A stretch of DNA of 64,000 nucleotides from Ascidia mentula (lineage: Eukaryota; Chordata; Ascidiacea; Phlebobranchia; Ascidiidae): the NCBI GenBank assembly GCA_947561715.1, contig OX387197.1, positions 24,640,266 to 24,704,265 on the forward strand. Direction: 5' to 3'. The translations under genes were made by a program, and so were the position numbers. The notes under the pieces were generated by a model. That model saw nothing but the letters and a program-made list of their open reading frames with translations. It had not been told where the DNA came from and did no database searches. Positions 12,053-24,429 of this stretch are shown in pieces. The first letter of the stretch is position 1; each line of letters opens with the position of its first letter.

Positions 12053-14068
12053 GCTTACTTTCTGGAAAAGATTCCTCCAGAGGAAAATATTGTGGTGAAA
12101 ACCATATATTCTTATAGTGAATCTAAACAGCCACTGTTTCGATCTAACAGGTCTCATCGTTGTAAGCCACACCATGCACTGATGAACCTATTAGGTTGTG
12201 GCCCTGTCTGCAGCTCACTATAAAATCATTATTGTCTTTATTGCTTATACGTCGTGTATTCTAATCTTGTCCTCATGAAGGTCAGTTGTATAACGACCGA
12301 AACGTCGTCCAAACAAATAGCTTTCTTGCCAGAGGAGCTTTGATTTAATGTCTAATCAGAAATATTGGTGCGTTTTTATCGGAAACTGTTCATTGGAACT
12401 TATGCTGCCAACTTGTATAGCAGTTACAATTCACTAAACTCCAAACGTAAAAGCGGAAGAGATTTTTTTATCTTGGCAGCAGCACCTGATTCGTAAAACT
12501 TCACAATGTTACCGATAATCTCATTGGTTCTATCAGTGATTTTCAGAATTGAGTTTTAAGCATAAGTTTGGCTCCATGCAAAATTATTAAACTGATTGAT
12601 TGCTCATGCAATTGATCACGCGACTCACATCAAAACCCGTTTAATCGGAAACAAATTAGTTGAGGTGATAATGAAATTGACCCCACGTTAAACGTCTGCG
12701 TTAATTTGTCTAAAAACTTCATAAAAGTACAACAGAATCCGTTTAGTAGAGATTTTTACCATAAACATCAACATTGTTCAATAGAGTGCAAAAATATTTT
12801 TATTTTTAGTATTTTTAATTGAAAAATATGTTCTTCAAAGACATATTATTTTTGAAATCTCCACTATTTTGGGGTCCACGGCTCGGACTTTGAGTCTTAT
12901 GAACGGGAAAGGGTTTAGAAAAAGAAAATTATCCGTCACGCATACCAGTTTTTGAAGCTTTTGGTCAAATTATTATTCTAATACACTGTCGATTATTTTT
13001 TCAGAAATAGGTTTCTAACATTCTTTGTTATGAAAACTAACTAACCTCTTATGCTCGTTTTGTAGCACCCACATTATTGCAAAATGGTGCCAAACAGAAA
13101 TATTTTTCTAATCACTATCGTAACGCAAGCGTACCAATGCTGACTGCACCACTGTCATACGAAGATTAAACCGTATGCAAAAAGGTAAATTGGGTACGCG
13201 TGTGACGTCAAACTTCTGATTGCGGAAATGGACAGAGTGTTTGCCAGAATTAAAACGTCGGGAATATTGGGTTCTAAGAGCGGCATGAGAAAGCACATAA
13301 ACAAGTGCTAACTACTGCTTCTGCATGTCCATTGTGATATCAAAAACAAAACAGAGAAGCCTGCCCCGTCAGCTAAAAGTTCAAAGCTGATACGGATTCA
13401 ACAATTTATTTGTGCGCGTATAAATAAGACAGGCAACAACACCACCTCCAATTGACGTGAAAATCTGTCGTCACAGCACCTTCCTCCCAACGCAACAAAA
13501 CGATTGGTTACAGCTCGCGTCATATTAAATGAGGAAATTAATTATTGCGAGGTGGCCTGATGACGTCACTCGCGTAACCATTAACGACAGAAAATCACGC
13601 AAGCATTTGTGGCGATATGATACGAGTTAAAAGCAGTACAGTATAAGGGATAGACGGTGTTGGCATTGCGAAGCGTAGGAATGTATTAGAAGACTGAATT
13701 GGTCCATGGCGTTTGACAGAAAAACAAACCGAAGCACATCTTTTAAAGTTGTCGACACACATAGTGAGTTAGTGACATTGCTGTTCAAGGTGATGCATTC
13801 AAATTTTGGAAATAACGCATCACTGTCCGAACGCAAGGTCTTTTTGTAGACGGTCCGCCTGAAATCCAATGCATCTTTCTTCACAACAAAGCAAGAATAA
13901 TGACTTTGACAAATTATGCAATACTCGCAATCCACAAAGTAATCAACCATGGAGCGAGCGCATTAAAACCAAGGAACATAAAAATCTAACACACAGCTTT
14001 TATTATGCGTCTCTGTCGGACTGCGAAGCGTGAACTTTATTCGAATAAGACGAGCGCAGAAGCTCAGC
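12053..14068. promoter_or_regulatory. Intergenic region upstream of G1
   Basis: Nearly identical to the region upstream of G0. It holds a mutated hammerhead-like repeat (CTCATGA core, about 12266-12315), repeat A with CRE motifs (about 13110-13690) and the T2 poly(A) signal (minus AATAAA at 14041-14036). The G1 promoter is presumed to be here. I find no other gene. Confidence 0.4.
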
Positions 14069-14398
14069 TCACAAATATGAGCTGCACTGCTCTCCGATGA
14101 CATCTATCGTAACAATTTCGCTCGTCGCACGACCGCTAGAGGCCGTTGCCAGCACTTCGGGAGGCGGTGCTGGGAATTGATCCACACCTTCTTCCGCCTC
14201 GCGGAGTTCGGTTGTCGAGGAGACAAAGTTCGAGTTGTCGTAACCGAATCTTCCAGGAGAGAGGGTGGAGATTGCGGGCGACATCGACAAAGGACTCGCG
14301 CATCGCGAAGAGCTGAACGAGCTCATACTCGAATTGCTTCTTCCCACTTTGAAGGAGTCTTCCACGTGCTCGCCACTCGGGCTTCCGAACCCACGTGA
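14069..14398 (-). CDS. T2: candidate terminal tail exon of G2
   Basis: This 110-codon frame is preceded by the acceptor-like TTTTTGTGTTTTAATAG|TCACG and starts in phase 0. The donor GAG|GTGAGA after 15368 in the G2 helix-7 exon is also phase 0, so joining them would append a Ser/Pro-rich tail to helix 7. Minus AATAAA follows the stop by about 30 nt. The tail has several Ser-Pro sites, YDN, a PAPPP stretch and the C-terminus SSYL, a class I PDZ-ligand pattern. Compared with the other copies, one residue differs (SEIVT for SESVT). No transcript evidence is available. Confidence 0.5.
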   Translation of the reverse strand, partial: SRGFGSPSGEHVEDSFKVGRSNSSMSSFSSSRCASPLSMSPAISTLSPGRFGYDNSNFVSSTTELREAEEGVDQFPAPPPEVLATASSGRATSEIVTIDVIGEQCSSYL

Positions 14399-15280
14399 CT
14401 ATTAAAACACAAAAATTATATCGTTTGTTGTGAAAAACTATTTTATTACCAGCATTGTTGCTCCACACGTTGTACAACGCTATATACAATTACTTGTCGG
14501 TTGAATTTCACTATCAATTTAATCATCGCCGTGATGCAAGCGCGTCACTACTCACTGCATCGCTGTTGTTATTCATACGAAGATTAAAACCGTATACGCG
14601 TGTGACGTCAAAGTTGTTTTGATTGCGGAAACGACAGAGGGTTCATATAAAATAAAACATAGGCGGACAATTGGATACAGCTCGCGTAATGTCAAATGAG
14701 AGAATTAGTTATTGCAATGTGGCGTGCTACGTCATCTTCCCAACCACTACAGAGAATCACACAAGCTAATATGTCGGTAAAATACGCGTTAGAAAGCAGT
14801 GCAACGTGAAAGAGGAATTATATTAGGCCACGCAAAACCATGCGTTGCGATACTGTGATCCTGCCTTGCCACCCGAAACACGACCAATTCTCTTGGAAGT
14901 TTTTGAGTTTGCGCACCAGTGTAACTCGACTATAACATATACACTCATAAAGCACTGAGTTTATTAATCGGAGGACCAGTGGCAGCCTGACTGCAGTTTC
15001 ACAGCGACGTAGTTTTTGGTTATTCACGTTTCAAAACTTTATGACAACCGAGGTCACAAAGTTGGGGAATCCAGCATTGACGTGCGACAATTGCTTCCAC
15101 TCAGTTTCTTCATTGGAAAACGAGAAAACCAACATATTTTTGGTCATCCTGTTGTACTGATTTTACTTGTCTTTGTTTGCTGCAAATTCCGATCACATTG
15201 AATTAAAAAACCGTTTGTTTAAATTTATATACATGAGAGATTTTTATGTGAAGTCTTATTCGTTTTGGAAAAAGTAAAGT
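14399..15280. other. Putative last intron of G2
   Basis: This contains repeat B (about 14515-14840) with one CRE palindrome, followed by sequence conserved among units up to the helix-7 exon. No canonical AATAAA on the minus strand follows the G2 helix-7 stop within this stretch. No coding signal is seen. Confidence 0.45.
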
Positions 15281-18200
15281 TTAGAAATTCCGTGTGGAAA
15301 TTATGCTCAGTTTGAAGGAATCAGTCATCTGGCTTCTGTTCCAGGAATCCACGACTGCTCTTCTCACCTCCTTGCTCATCACACAGTAGATGATAAGAAG
15401 AAAGAAGCCCTGAAGTCCATTTAATATCACGTTCACGTACATCATGGCTGGGTGGTTTACTGTGGAGGAAAAAGAACAATTTACGTAACGCAATCAACAG
15501 TGTTTGAACCCATCTTCTTACTTTGTATGAGCATGAAAGTCCATGGTATTCCCAGAACTGGCATCAGCAACAACACAGCCCTAAAACTTGCTTTGACATG
15601 AACCAAATCGGCTTCCACCTTATTTGAATTAGCACGAAGTCGATTGTTGGTTGCTTTGAAATCCTCTGCTTTCTTGCTCATCTCATAAACGAACTTTCCC
15701 ACTTTTAATGCAATCAACAAGTTGGTCGCAACCACCAGAATGAGGGGAACCACCACTCCTGCAACCAGGATCCACGAGTCTTTCTTGATCCAGCATTGTG
15801 AGTAGGGTTTGACTTGAGTGACTCCATCAAGCAAGGGTGGGTTTATGTCCATATAATTTCCAGTGAGAAATCCAGCCAATGAAAAGACGGTGACCATGAC
15901 AGCAGGCAGAATCCATCCAGTAAAGAGTTGAACAAGTCTTTCCCTCTTAGCGTTGGATGTGTGAAGAGAATTTCCCAGTGTTTTTCGTGCCAGAGTTACT
16001 CCTTCGAGCAACATCCACATAGCTGTGTTGAGAAATAGGTTTATATTTATTAAGTTTAGGTTTAAAATCAATCTTACCTGAACACAGAATAAAGTAATGC
16101 GTCAACACAGCCGTCATCTCACAAACAGGTTTTGAGTTTAAAGCCGAATCACCAATGAGAATGAAAAAGTGAAAAATAAACAAGGCAACGCACAAGTTTA
16201 TTTGCACAAAGGTTCGTGCGTGTCTTAGTCGCCTTCGTACTGATCCCAACAAAATGATTGCCAATACGAATGAAACTTCTGATACAGCTTCCAGGACGTA
16301 CGAAGTGAGCTGTACAAAATGAAGAGATTTAAATGCTAAACTTAATTAGATGCGTTCATGCTACATTGGTTTAGATTTCGGGCGTGTTACGTATCTTATA
16401 GGTGCAAAATCTCTCCATATAGTATTGCGATTTTGATACAACGGAATTTCATCAAAACACAATATTCTTTCCATCGGGAGGTTTTCCGTGAAATGCATTA
16501 CCTTTACATCTTTGGGAATGAAAACTGTGTCGAGAATAAGAAGAGCAGCGAATATGGTGCTGTGGTTTGAAGCGCACACGAAGTCCTGACTTGTGGCTCG
16601 CAGGGTCTTGATTCCTAGACTGGAAAACCTGTGGCAAGGTAAAATAACGCTAAATTCAAGTTAACTAAGGGTGGTAGTTTGAGTTATGAGGGCTAAACAG
16701 TGTATGTATACAGTGAATAGGAGTGGTTGATAGTCTTATTGCCTCGGTGCAAGCAGATAATGCAGTTTGGAAAAACAGAACTATCATAATGGCACCTCAG
16801 ATTATTTACAATTGCTCAAATGTCCGATTTTGATAAAGTTTGCTGTTTTTAGTCATTGACAAGCATTAAGATTGAATCGAATAATGTGCTTCAAAGGATG
16901 GTTGAAATGTGAGCAAATACTCACTTATTATCGCTCTCATCGAGAAAGACGCATTTCGCCTCAACCGACCTCACTTGTGCGCCACCTTGCGAGGATGCTG
17001 TCGTCAACTGCGTCAAACTGATGGTGGCGTCAGAGATCGTCATTGTGTAATTAACCGGCGCCGACATTCCCGGGTTGACTGAAATCAAATTAAGCAGAGG
17101 AACAGTAATACTGATTTTTCCTCCCGTGGCGGTTGGAGGCTTTCTGTCAACATTCGGTATGAACGACTCCATTTCCTCCAGCGTTCCTTGCACAAACACA
17201 ACACTTATATCGTTGGTCGTGTCGACCCCAAGCAGAGTGGTGCCTTGTGACTCGGCGATTGGCTTAGTCGTGTCACGTGACTCGCCAAATGTAATACGAA
17301 CTTCCTTCGTTGGATGGTTGCAAAGACTTGGAGAAACTCTGCACAGACCACGTAGTCCTGGCGATTGTGACGTAGTTGGTGATGACGTTGACAAAATTTC
17401 TGTAAACGACCACTGTTTTTGTAATGTAGTAAACTACTTCGTTTTTTTACGATTGTTGTGCCTTGCTATAAACACCGAAAATGTAACATAATTTTTTTGC
17501 CGTTTTGTTCGCTCTGTTCTGTGGGAATTGTATTGACGTTTTTGCATTGGCTATACGTGATATTTGAATTATTAGATCACTTAAATTTGTGTTAAAAGTG
17601 GCAAATTGTCAAGTAGTTAAATTTACACACCTACAGTATTTGTGAAAATTAAAACTGCCATACAGTCAGTTTTTTACATTTGCCAACCAACCAATAACCT
17701 GTCAGAACGCCTTCCGACTTCGTTTTCAATTGCCTCGATCATACTATTTGAGTGATTGGTTTGCTAAACCTGGAAGTCGTTATTGCATCTGGTTCGAATA
17801 TCTGAGCTCTACAATTATCCGCGCTTAATGACTAAAATGAACCTTTGAACTCATTTTTAAATTGTTTTTTGAAATGGTGATAATAATAAACTCATCCACC
17901 CAACATCTGGTATGTTTAACTGCATAACGTACATTAGGACGTAATATTACCTGGGAAAGTGGATTGGCGAAGTGGGGTCGTTTCTTGGAGTGTTGATGAT
18001 TTTGTGATCATTTCTGTTGGTAACTTGTAAGTGATTTTTAATGTCGATTCGCGAAACAATGTAGATTGTGTGTCGGGATCGGTTGTTTTGTTGTAGTTGT
18101 ATTTTGTTGTTGTCTGTTGTAATATTGTCATCGTTGCTGTTGTAGATGGTGAGCTTGTTTCAATGGTCGTAAAGTTCGCTGTGAAGAGCGTTACTGTTGT

Positions 18201-21066
18201 TATACGTCGAAGATAAAATAATTCATTTACGGAAAACTGTCCTTCTGTCAAAAAACTAGATTGTATTTTGATGGTGTTTCTGTTGTTAACGCTTTCAGGC
18301 ATGATGTTTATCAAGCGCTTCCGGGAAAAAAGCTGCCGTACTCAGTTCACTCATCACCCCTCACCTTTATATTTGCAAATGAAGGGTCGGTTTTCAGAGC
18401 AGGTATTCCATAACAAGGCAAAGTCACCGTTATTGTGCTTCGTAACAACTTGGCATCCTTCCGACGTATTACTCACGTTGCTGTATTCCGGATATTTCTT
18501 CCCTGTCAAAATGATAGTTAATGGGTGCTGGTCATAGTTCTATATTTAAGGATGCTGTTTTTCGATATAACAAGCTACAGCATTCTTAAATACATGACTG
18601 TACCAGCAAACTTGCATTTAAATGTTAAAGTTTGCATGAAGAAGCATGGTTCTGCGTAAAAAAGGCCTCTCTAGCGCTTCCATACATCCACGTACCAAAT
18701 TCTTTCATAGTTTGATAACATACACTGTATCTGTTAATTACAGAAACACACCAACATTTCCTTATTTTTCTACAAAATCTTATAATTTAACAGACTCTGT
18801 CATCGGTTTTTAATACAGCTTCCAAGTGAAAGTTACCAACACAATTCTCACCCACGTAAGCTGTTAGCGGCATGTTGCCGCTGGATCTATTAACCAAGTT
18901 CTTAATCGCATCCAAGTCTTCTCCAACCTTTATTTCCTCTGATATTTCAGCACCCATCTCACCACAATCAGTTTCAGCTTCGGTAAAATTCACGTGAGGT
19001 TGGTTAACCATGACAAAACATTTCCGTCCAGATTCTGTAAATATTTTTAACACAATAAAGCGAAAACCATCAGTTGCTGTAACGGCCATATAACATGTTG
19101 TAAATGGTAAATGGTTGTAAACTTATATTTTGCAATTGCGAATCTTACAAGTCGTGAAATTAAAACTTCACATAGTTAACGTGTTTTTGCTTCAAAGATT
19201 TATTTGATCTCAAGTCATAACCAACGGTAGTTTTTACAATATTTCAAGCCTGACTTAAAATCGGCGCCTCTATAATCAATAGCATGTCAAAGTGCGTGTC
19301 TTTGAGTGATCGATCGGGTTACTGAAACCGGAAGTCGTTAGCGTATCAGGTTAAAACATCTATGCTCAATAATATTTCGTGCTATAAACTAAAACGATCC
19401 TTGAAACTCTTTTTAGGTCGTGAAATTGAAACTTCACAGAATTAAAGTGTCTTTGCCTTATACAGTTATTTGATGGCAATGAAGGTAAAAATCATAACCA
19501 AGGTAGTGTTTATCTTGGGAAGACCAACCCTACTAAAGTATTTCAACCCTCAAATGTTTCCGCTTTCAAGTTTACAGTCGGTATCAGTGCCGTAGATTTT
19601 GAGATAGTTAAAGTTTTTTGAGCTGATGTGGTGTTGGAACTTTGCAACGCATCATAGTTATTAATGGCTCCACTTTGCGCATCATAGTCGTTTGGAGTAA
19701 CGCTTCAAATAACTTATATTTGATCACTAATAACCTTTTGGTAAACTTACCGTGTACATCAATACTCTGATCAATGCAGTCGATTTGAGCATTCAAATCT
19801 GAAACCAAATTTCATTACACAGATGGACTTCAATAGTCAACAGCACAAAAACACTAAACATGACAAACAAAGTAGCGGGATTTTATGCATCGCTAAAGCT
19901 GACTGAAGTAAAATGCACATTAGTTTAGTATTTGGCCTTCTACACATATTGTTAGATGTGGCCTTGTACTAATTGTACTTCTTACCTTTTGTTTGGCAAA
20001 TATAGTATCTACTTTTTGTGCAGCTGATATTCTTCAAGACAAAACTAAAGGCATTGATTCTGACGCAGAAATTATTGCCACTTGCTGGCCAGTCCAATGC
20101 AGACCCATCTGTCCAGTTCCTATCTTTATCACCTGTACAGCCAAATAACTACTTTTTCCGGGTTTGTGGAGTTCTCTCATAACGTATTTTCTTTGAAATA
20201 CTCTCAGCTTTGTTTTGCTGTTTCAACTGCTGATTTTCAATATATAAACACTACTTAGAAATAATCTCATGGGTCAAAGTTGTTTCAAGCAATATCGTTT
20301 CCTTTATGTGTGCATGATCATAAAAATTCCACTTACCGAGCCAAGAACCATATGTTTTGACGCGGTGCCGTGCTAACTTTGCAGCAAACTTTACGGCGAT
20401 AAATTGACATTCGGACTCGACTTTAGCCAGCTCCATACTCATGTTTTGACAATCCGATCTCGCAGCCTCAAACTTCTTTATAGTTCCAACGAAACAGTAG
20501 CGCTTGACGGTAGGTGCTGCGCAAGAAACAACCAATGGAACAGAAGAATTTAGACGAACATTACAGCCCATGAAACTACTCTAATATTTATTTGCAAACG
20601 TTTCGGTTGTTTCTACAATATCACTTTCAAAACAAAACATTTGAAAAGAAAAAAAGGTTGAATTGTGCAATCTTATTCTGTGCGAACCGTTTGAATTATC
20701 ACACAAGAGTCCCCAAATTATTTAAGCTTGAAACACCCGAGGCTGAACTCTATAAATTTAAACCAGATTTGGATTCGTGTAAATGTCGATTCCGAATATA
20801 TTCCAGGTCTGCCTAAAAATTCTAGTAATATGAACCGTCCATTTTACTGACATAAACTTTCTCACGAAGTCATCAAAATGGCAAATGAGTGCGGGAATAA
20901 CTCTTGACTTTAGTGTACCGCATTAACCAACAAATTTTGAAAATTAAATGTAATACTTTTGTAAAAAGGTTTGGTACTTACGGGATTGCTGGACGCTGCA
21001 AATTGCCAAAATCGCCAGAAGCACTGCGGTGAATTCTGCCGCAATTACTTGTTTTATAAAAACCAT
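15281..21066 (-). pseudogene. G2: CTLD adhesion GPCR with nonsense codon in CTLD2
   Basis: Exons: 21066-20982, 20516-20337, 20132-19986, 19798-19751, 19034-18696, 18178-17951, 17399-16925, 16628-16502, 16309-16078, 16022-15522 and 15459-15281. Without the stop the frame has 847 codons. The codon after RVC in CTLD2 is TAA at 18789-18787, where the paralogues have AAA, so the main product would end after 235 aa: signal peptide, complete CTLD1 and partial CTLD2, with no membrane anchor. Everything downstream, including GPS and seven helices, remains open, so the lesion looks recent, or a splice form using the upstream GTAACT donor avoids it. Only one in-frame ATG exists in the signal exon (VIAAEF instead of VMAAEF). 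Confidence 0.6.
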
Positions 21067-23207
21067 GCTTACTTTCTGGAAAAGATTCCTCCAGAGGAAA
21101 ATATTGTGGTGAAAACCATATATTCTTATAGTAAATGTAAACAGCCACTGTTTTTGACCTAACAGGTCGCATCGTTGTCACACCATAGCTGAACTGATGA
21201 GACCTAGTTGGTCGAAACAGTGTCCCTGTCTGCCGCTCACTGTGAAAACATTATTGCCTTTATTGCTTATACATCATATATTATAATCTTGGCCTGAGGA
21301 AGGTTTGTTGCATAACGACCGAAACGTCGTCCAAACTAGTAGCTTTCTTGCCAGAGGAACTTTGATTTATTGTCTAATCAGAAATATTAGTGCGTTTTTA
21401 TCGGAAACTTTTCATTGGAACTTATGCTGCCAACTTGTATAGCAGTTACAATTCACTAAACTCCCAACGTAAAAGCGGAAGAGATTTTTTTATCTTGGCA
21501 GCAGCAGCTGATTCGAAAAACTTCACAAAGTTACCGATAATCTCATTGGTTCTATCAGTGATTTTCTCAATTAAGTTTTAAGCATAAGTTTGGCTCCATG
21601 CAAAATTATTAAACTGATTGATTGCTCGATTGATCACGTGACTCACATCAAAATCCGTTTAATCGGAAACGAATTAGTTAAGGTGATAATTAAATTGACC
21701 CCGATTTAAACGTCTGCGTTAATTTGTCTAAAAATTTCAAAAAAAATATGTTGCTCAAAGGCGTATTATTATATTTTTGGCTTCCACGACCGGAATCCCC
21801 GTTGGCGTAAACATAGATAACAATGTTCCTAAACTAACTCTACAGTAAAGGGTTAATTTCTATGACCTCGAGTCTTATAAACGGGGAAGGATTTAGAAAA
21901 AGAAAATTATCCGTCACGCACTCCAGTTTTTTGAAGCTCTTGATCTAATTATTATTCTAATACACTGTCGAATTATTGATTTAATATTTTGTTCTTCTGG
22001 CTCATTAAAACATAACTTGCGGAAGCCTTGCTGGATAGCAGGCGAAACGTTGTTGAATAAAACTTACGTTTTAATTGTGCCAGAAGAACAGACTATTTAA
22101 TTACAACATGCTTGGCAGCAACAGAAACACAATATTTGTCGAATTTGTTTTTTTCAGACATAGGTTTGTAATAATCTTTGCAACGAAAACTAACTAACCT
22201 CTTATGCTCGTTTTGTAGCACCCACATTATTGCAAAATGGTGCAATACAGAATCATTTTTCACTATCGCAAAGCAAGCGTACTAATGCTGAATGCACGGC
22301 TGTAATACGAAGAATAAACCGTGCAAAAAGGTAAACTGCATACGCGTGTGAGGTCAAACTTCTGATTGCGAAAATGGACAGAGTGTTCGCCTGAATCAAA
22401 ATGTCGGGAATATTGGGTTCTAAGAGCTGCATGAGAAAGCACATGAGCAAGTGCTTACTACTGCTTCTGCATGTCCATTGTGATATCAAAAACAAAAAAG
22501 AGAAGCCTGCCCTGTCTGCAAAGCTGAGATGGAATAAACGATTTATTTCTGTGCGTATAAATAAGACAGCCAACAACACCACCTCCAATTGACGTGAAAA
22601 TCTGTCGTCACAGCACCTTCCTCCCAACGCAACAAAACGATTGGTTACAGCTCGCGTCATATTAAATGAGGAAATTAATTATTGCGAGGTGGCCTGATGA
22701 CGTCACTCGCGTAACCATTAACGACAGAAAATCACGGAAGCATTTGTGGCGACATGATACGCCTTAAAAGCAGTACAGTATAAGGGATAGACGGTGTTTG
22801 GCATTGCGAAGCGTAGGAATGTATTACAAGACTGAATTGGTGCATGCAGTTTGACAGAAAACCAAACCGAAACACATCTTTTAAAGTTGTCGGCACACAT
22901 AGTGAGTTAGTGATATTGCTGTTCAAGGTGATGTAATCAAATTTTGTATGTAACGCATCACTGTCCGAACGCGAGGGTCTTTTTCTGGACGGTCCGCCTG
23001 AAATCCAATGCATCTTTCTTCACACCAAAGCAAGAATATTTGCTTTGACAAATTATGCAATACTCGCAATCCACAAAGTAATCAACCATGGAGCGAGCGC
23101 ATTAAAACCAAGGAACATAAAAATCTAACACACAGCGAATATTATGCGTCTCTGTCGGACTGCGAAGCGTGAACTTTATTCGAATAAGACGAGCGCAGAC
23201 GCTCAGC
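21067..23207. promoter_or_regulatory. Intergenic region upstream of G2
   Basis: Contains a degenerate hammerhead-like repeat (CTGAGGA core, 21293-21335), a small inverted-repeat element at 21991-22089, repeat A (about 22260-22830) and the T3 poly(A) signal (minus AATAAA at 23180-23175). The promoter is presumed here. No gene is recognised. Confidence 0.4.
21991..22089. mobile_element. MITE-like inverted-repeat element, unit 3
   Basis: The ends GTTCTTCTGGCTCATTAAAAC and its near-reverse complement GTTTTAATTGTGCCAGAAGAAC flank about 55 bp containing AGCC...GGCGAAACG. ATTTAAT occurs on both sides and could be a target duplication or extended terminal repeat. The element is present in the intergenic regions upstream of G2, G3 and G5 and absent from those of G0 and G1, which read straight through. 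Its core and right end resemble the hammerhead-like repeat, so they may be one family. Confidence 0.5.
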
Positions 23208-23537
23208 TCACAAATATGAGCTGCACTGCTCTCCAATGACATCTATCGTAACGCTTTCGCTCGTCGCACGACCGCTAGAGGCGGTTGCAAGCACTTCGGG
23301 AGGCGGGGCTGGGAATTTATCCACGCCTTCTTCCGCCTCGCGGAGTTCGGTGGTCGAGGAGACAAAGTTCGAGTTGTCGTAACCGAATCTTCCAGGTGAG
23401 AGGGTGGAAATGGCGGGCGACATCGACAAAGGACTCGCGCATCGCGAAGAGCTGAACGAGCTCATACTCGAATTGCTTCTTCCCACTTTGAAGGAGTCTT
23501 CCACGTGTTCACCACTCGGTCTTCCGAACCCACGTGA
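23208..23537 (-). pseudogene. T3: tail exon copy, acceptor lost
   Basis: An open 109-aa tail frame like T2, with VDKFPAPP in place of VDQFPAPP. Its 5' edge reads GG|TCACGTGG, so the acceptor AG is missing as in T1. It lies about 0.9 kb downstream of the G3 helix-7 exon. Either T3 is not used, or splicing enters at another AG and changes the frame. Confidence 0.55.
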
Positions 23538-24429
23538 CCATTAAAACACAAAAATTATATCTTGTGTTGTAAAAAACTATTTTATCACTAACATTGTTGC
23601 TCCACACGATGCACAACGATACAGTTACTTGTTGGTTGAATTTCATTATCAATTTAGTCATCGCCGTGATGTAAGCGCGTTACTGCTCACTGCAACGCTG
23701 TTGTTATTCATACGAAGATTAAAACCGTATACGCGTGTGACGTCAAAGTTTTTTTGATTGCGGGAGTTAGTAAAAAATAAAACGTAGGCGCATCTGCCTG
23801 TTCTGCCCTTTTCCAATAACAATTGGATACAGCTCGCGTAATGTCAAATGTGAACATTAGTTCTTGCAATGTGTCGTGTTACGTCATCTTTCAACCACTA
23901 CAGAGAATCACACAAGCTAAAATAACGATAAAATACGCGTTAGAAAGCAGTGCAACGTGAAAGAGGAATATTAGGTCACGCAAAACCATGCGTTGCGATA
24001 CTGTGATCCTGCCTTGCCACCCGAAACACGACCAATTCTCTTGGAAGTTTGTGAGTTTGCGCACGAGTGTAACTCGACTATAACATATACATTCATAAAC
24101 CACTGAGTTTATTAAGCGGAGGACCAGTGGCAGCCTGACCGCGGTTTCACGACGACGTGTATTTTGGTTATCCCACGTTTCGTAACTTTATGACAGCTGA
24201 GGTCACGAATTTGGGAAATCCAGCATTGACGTGCGACAATTGCTTCCACTCAGTTTCTTCAATGAAAAACGAGAAAACCAACATTTTTTCGGTCATTCTG
24301 TTTCACTTATTTGACTTGTCTTTGTTTGCTGCAAATTCCGATCACATTGAATTAAAAAACCGTTTGTTTAAATTTATATACATGAGAGATTTTTATGTGA
24401 AGTCTTGTTCGTTTTGGAAAAAGTAAAGT
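23538..24429. other. Region between T3 and G3 last helix exon
   Basis: Contains repeat B (about 23640-23990) and unit-conserved noncoding sequence. No gene, and no minus-strand AATAAA near the G3 helix-7 stop, is visible. Confidence 0.45.
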
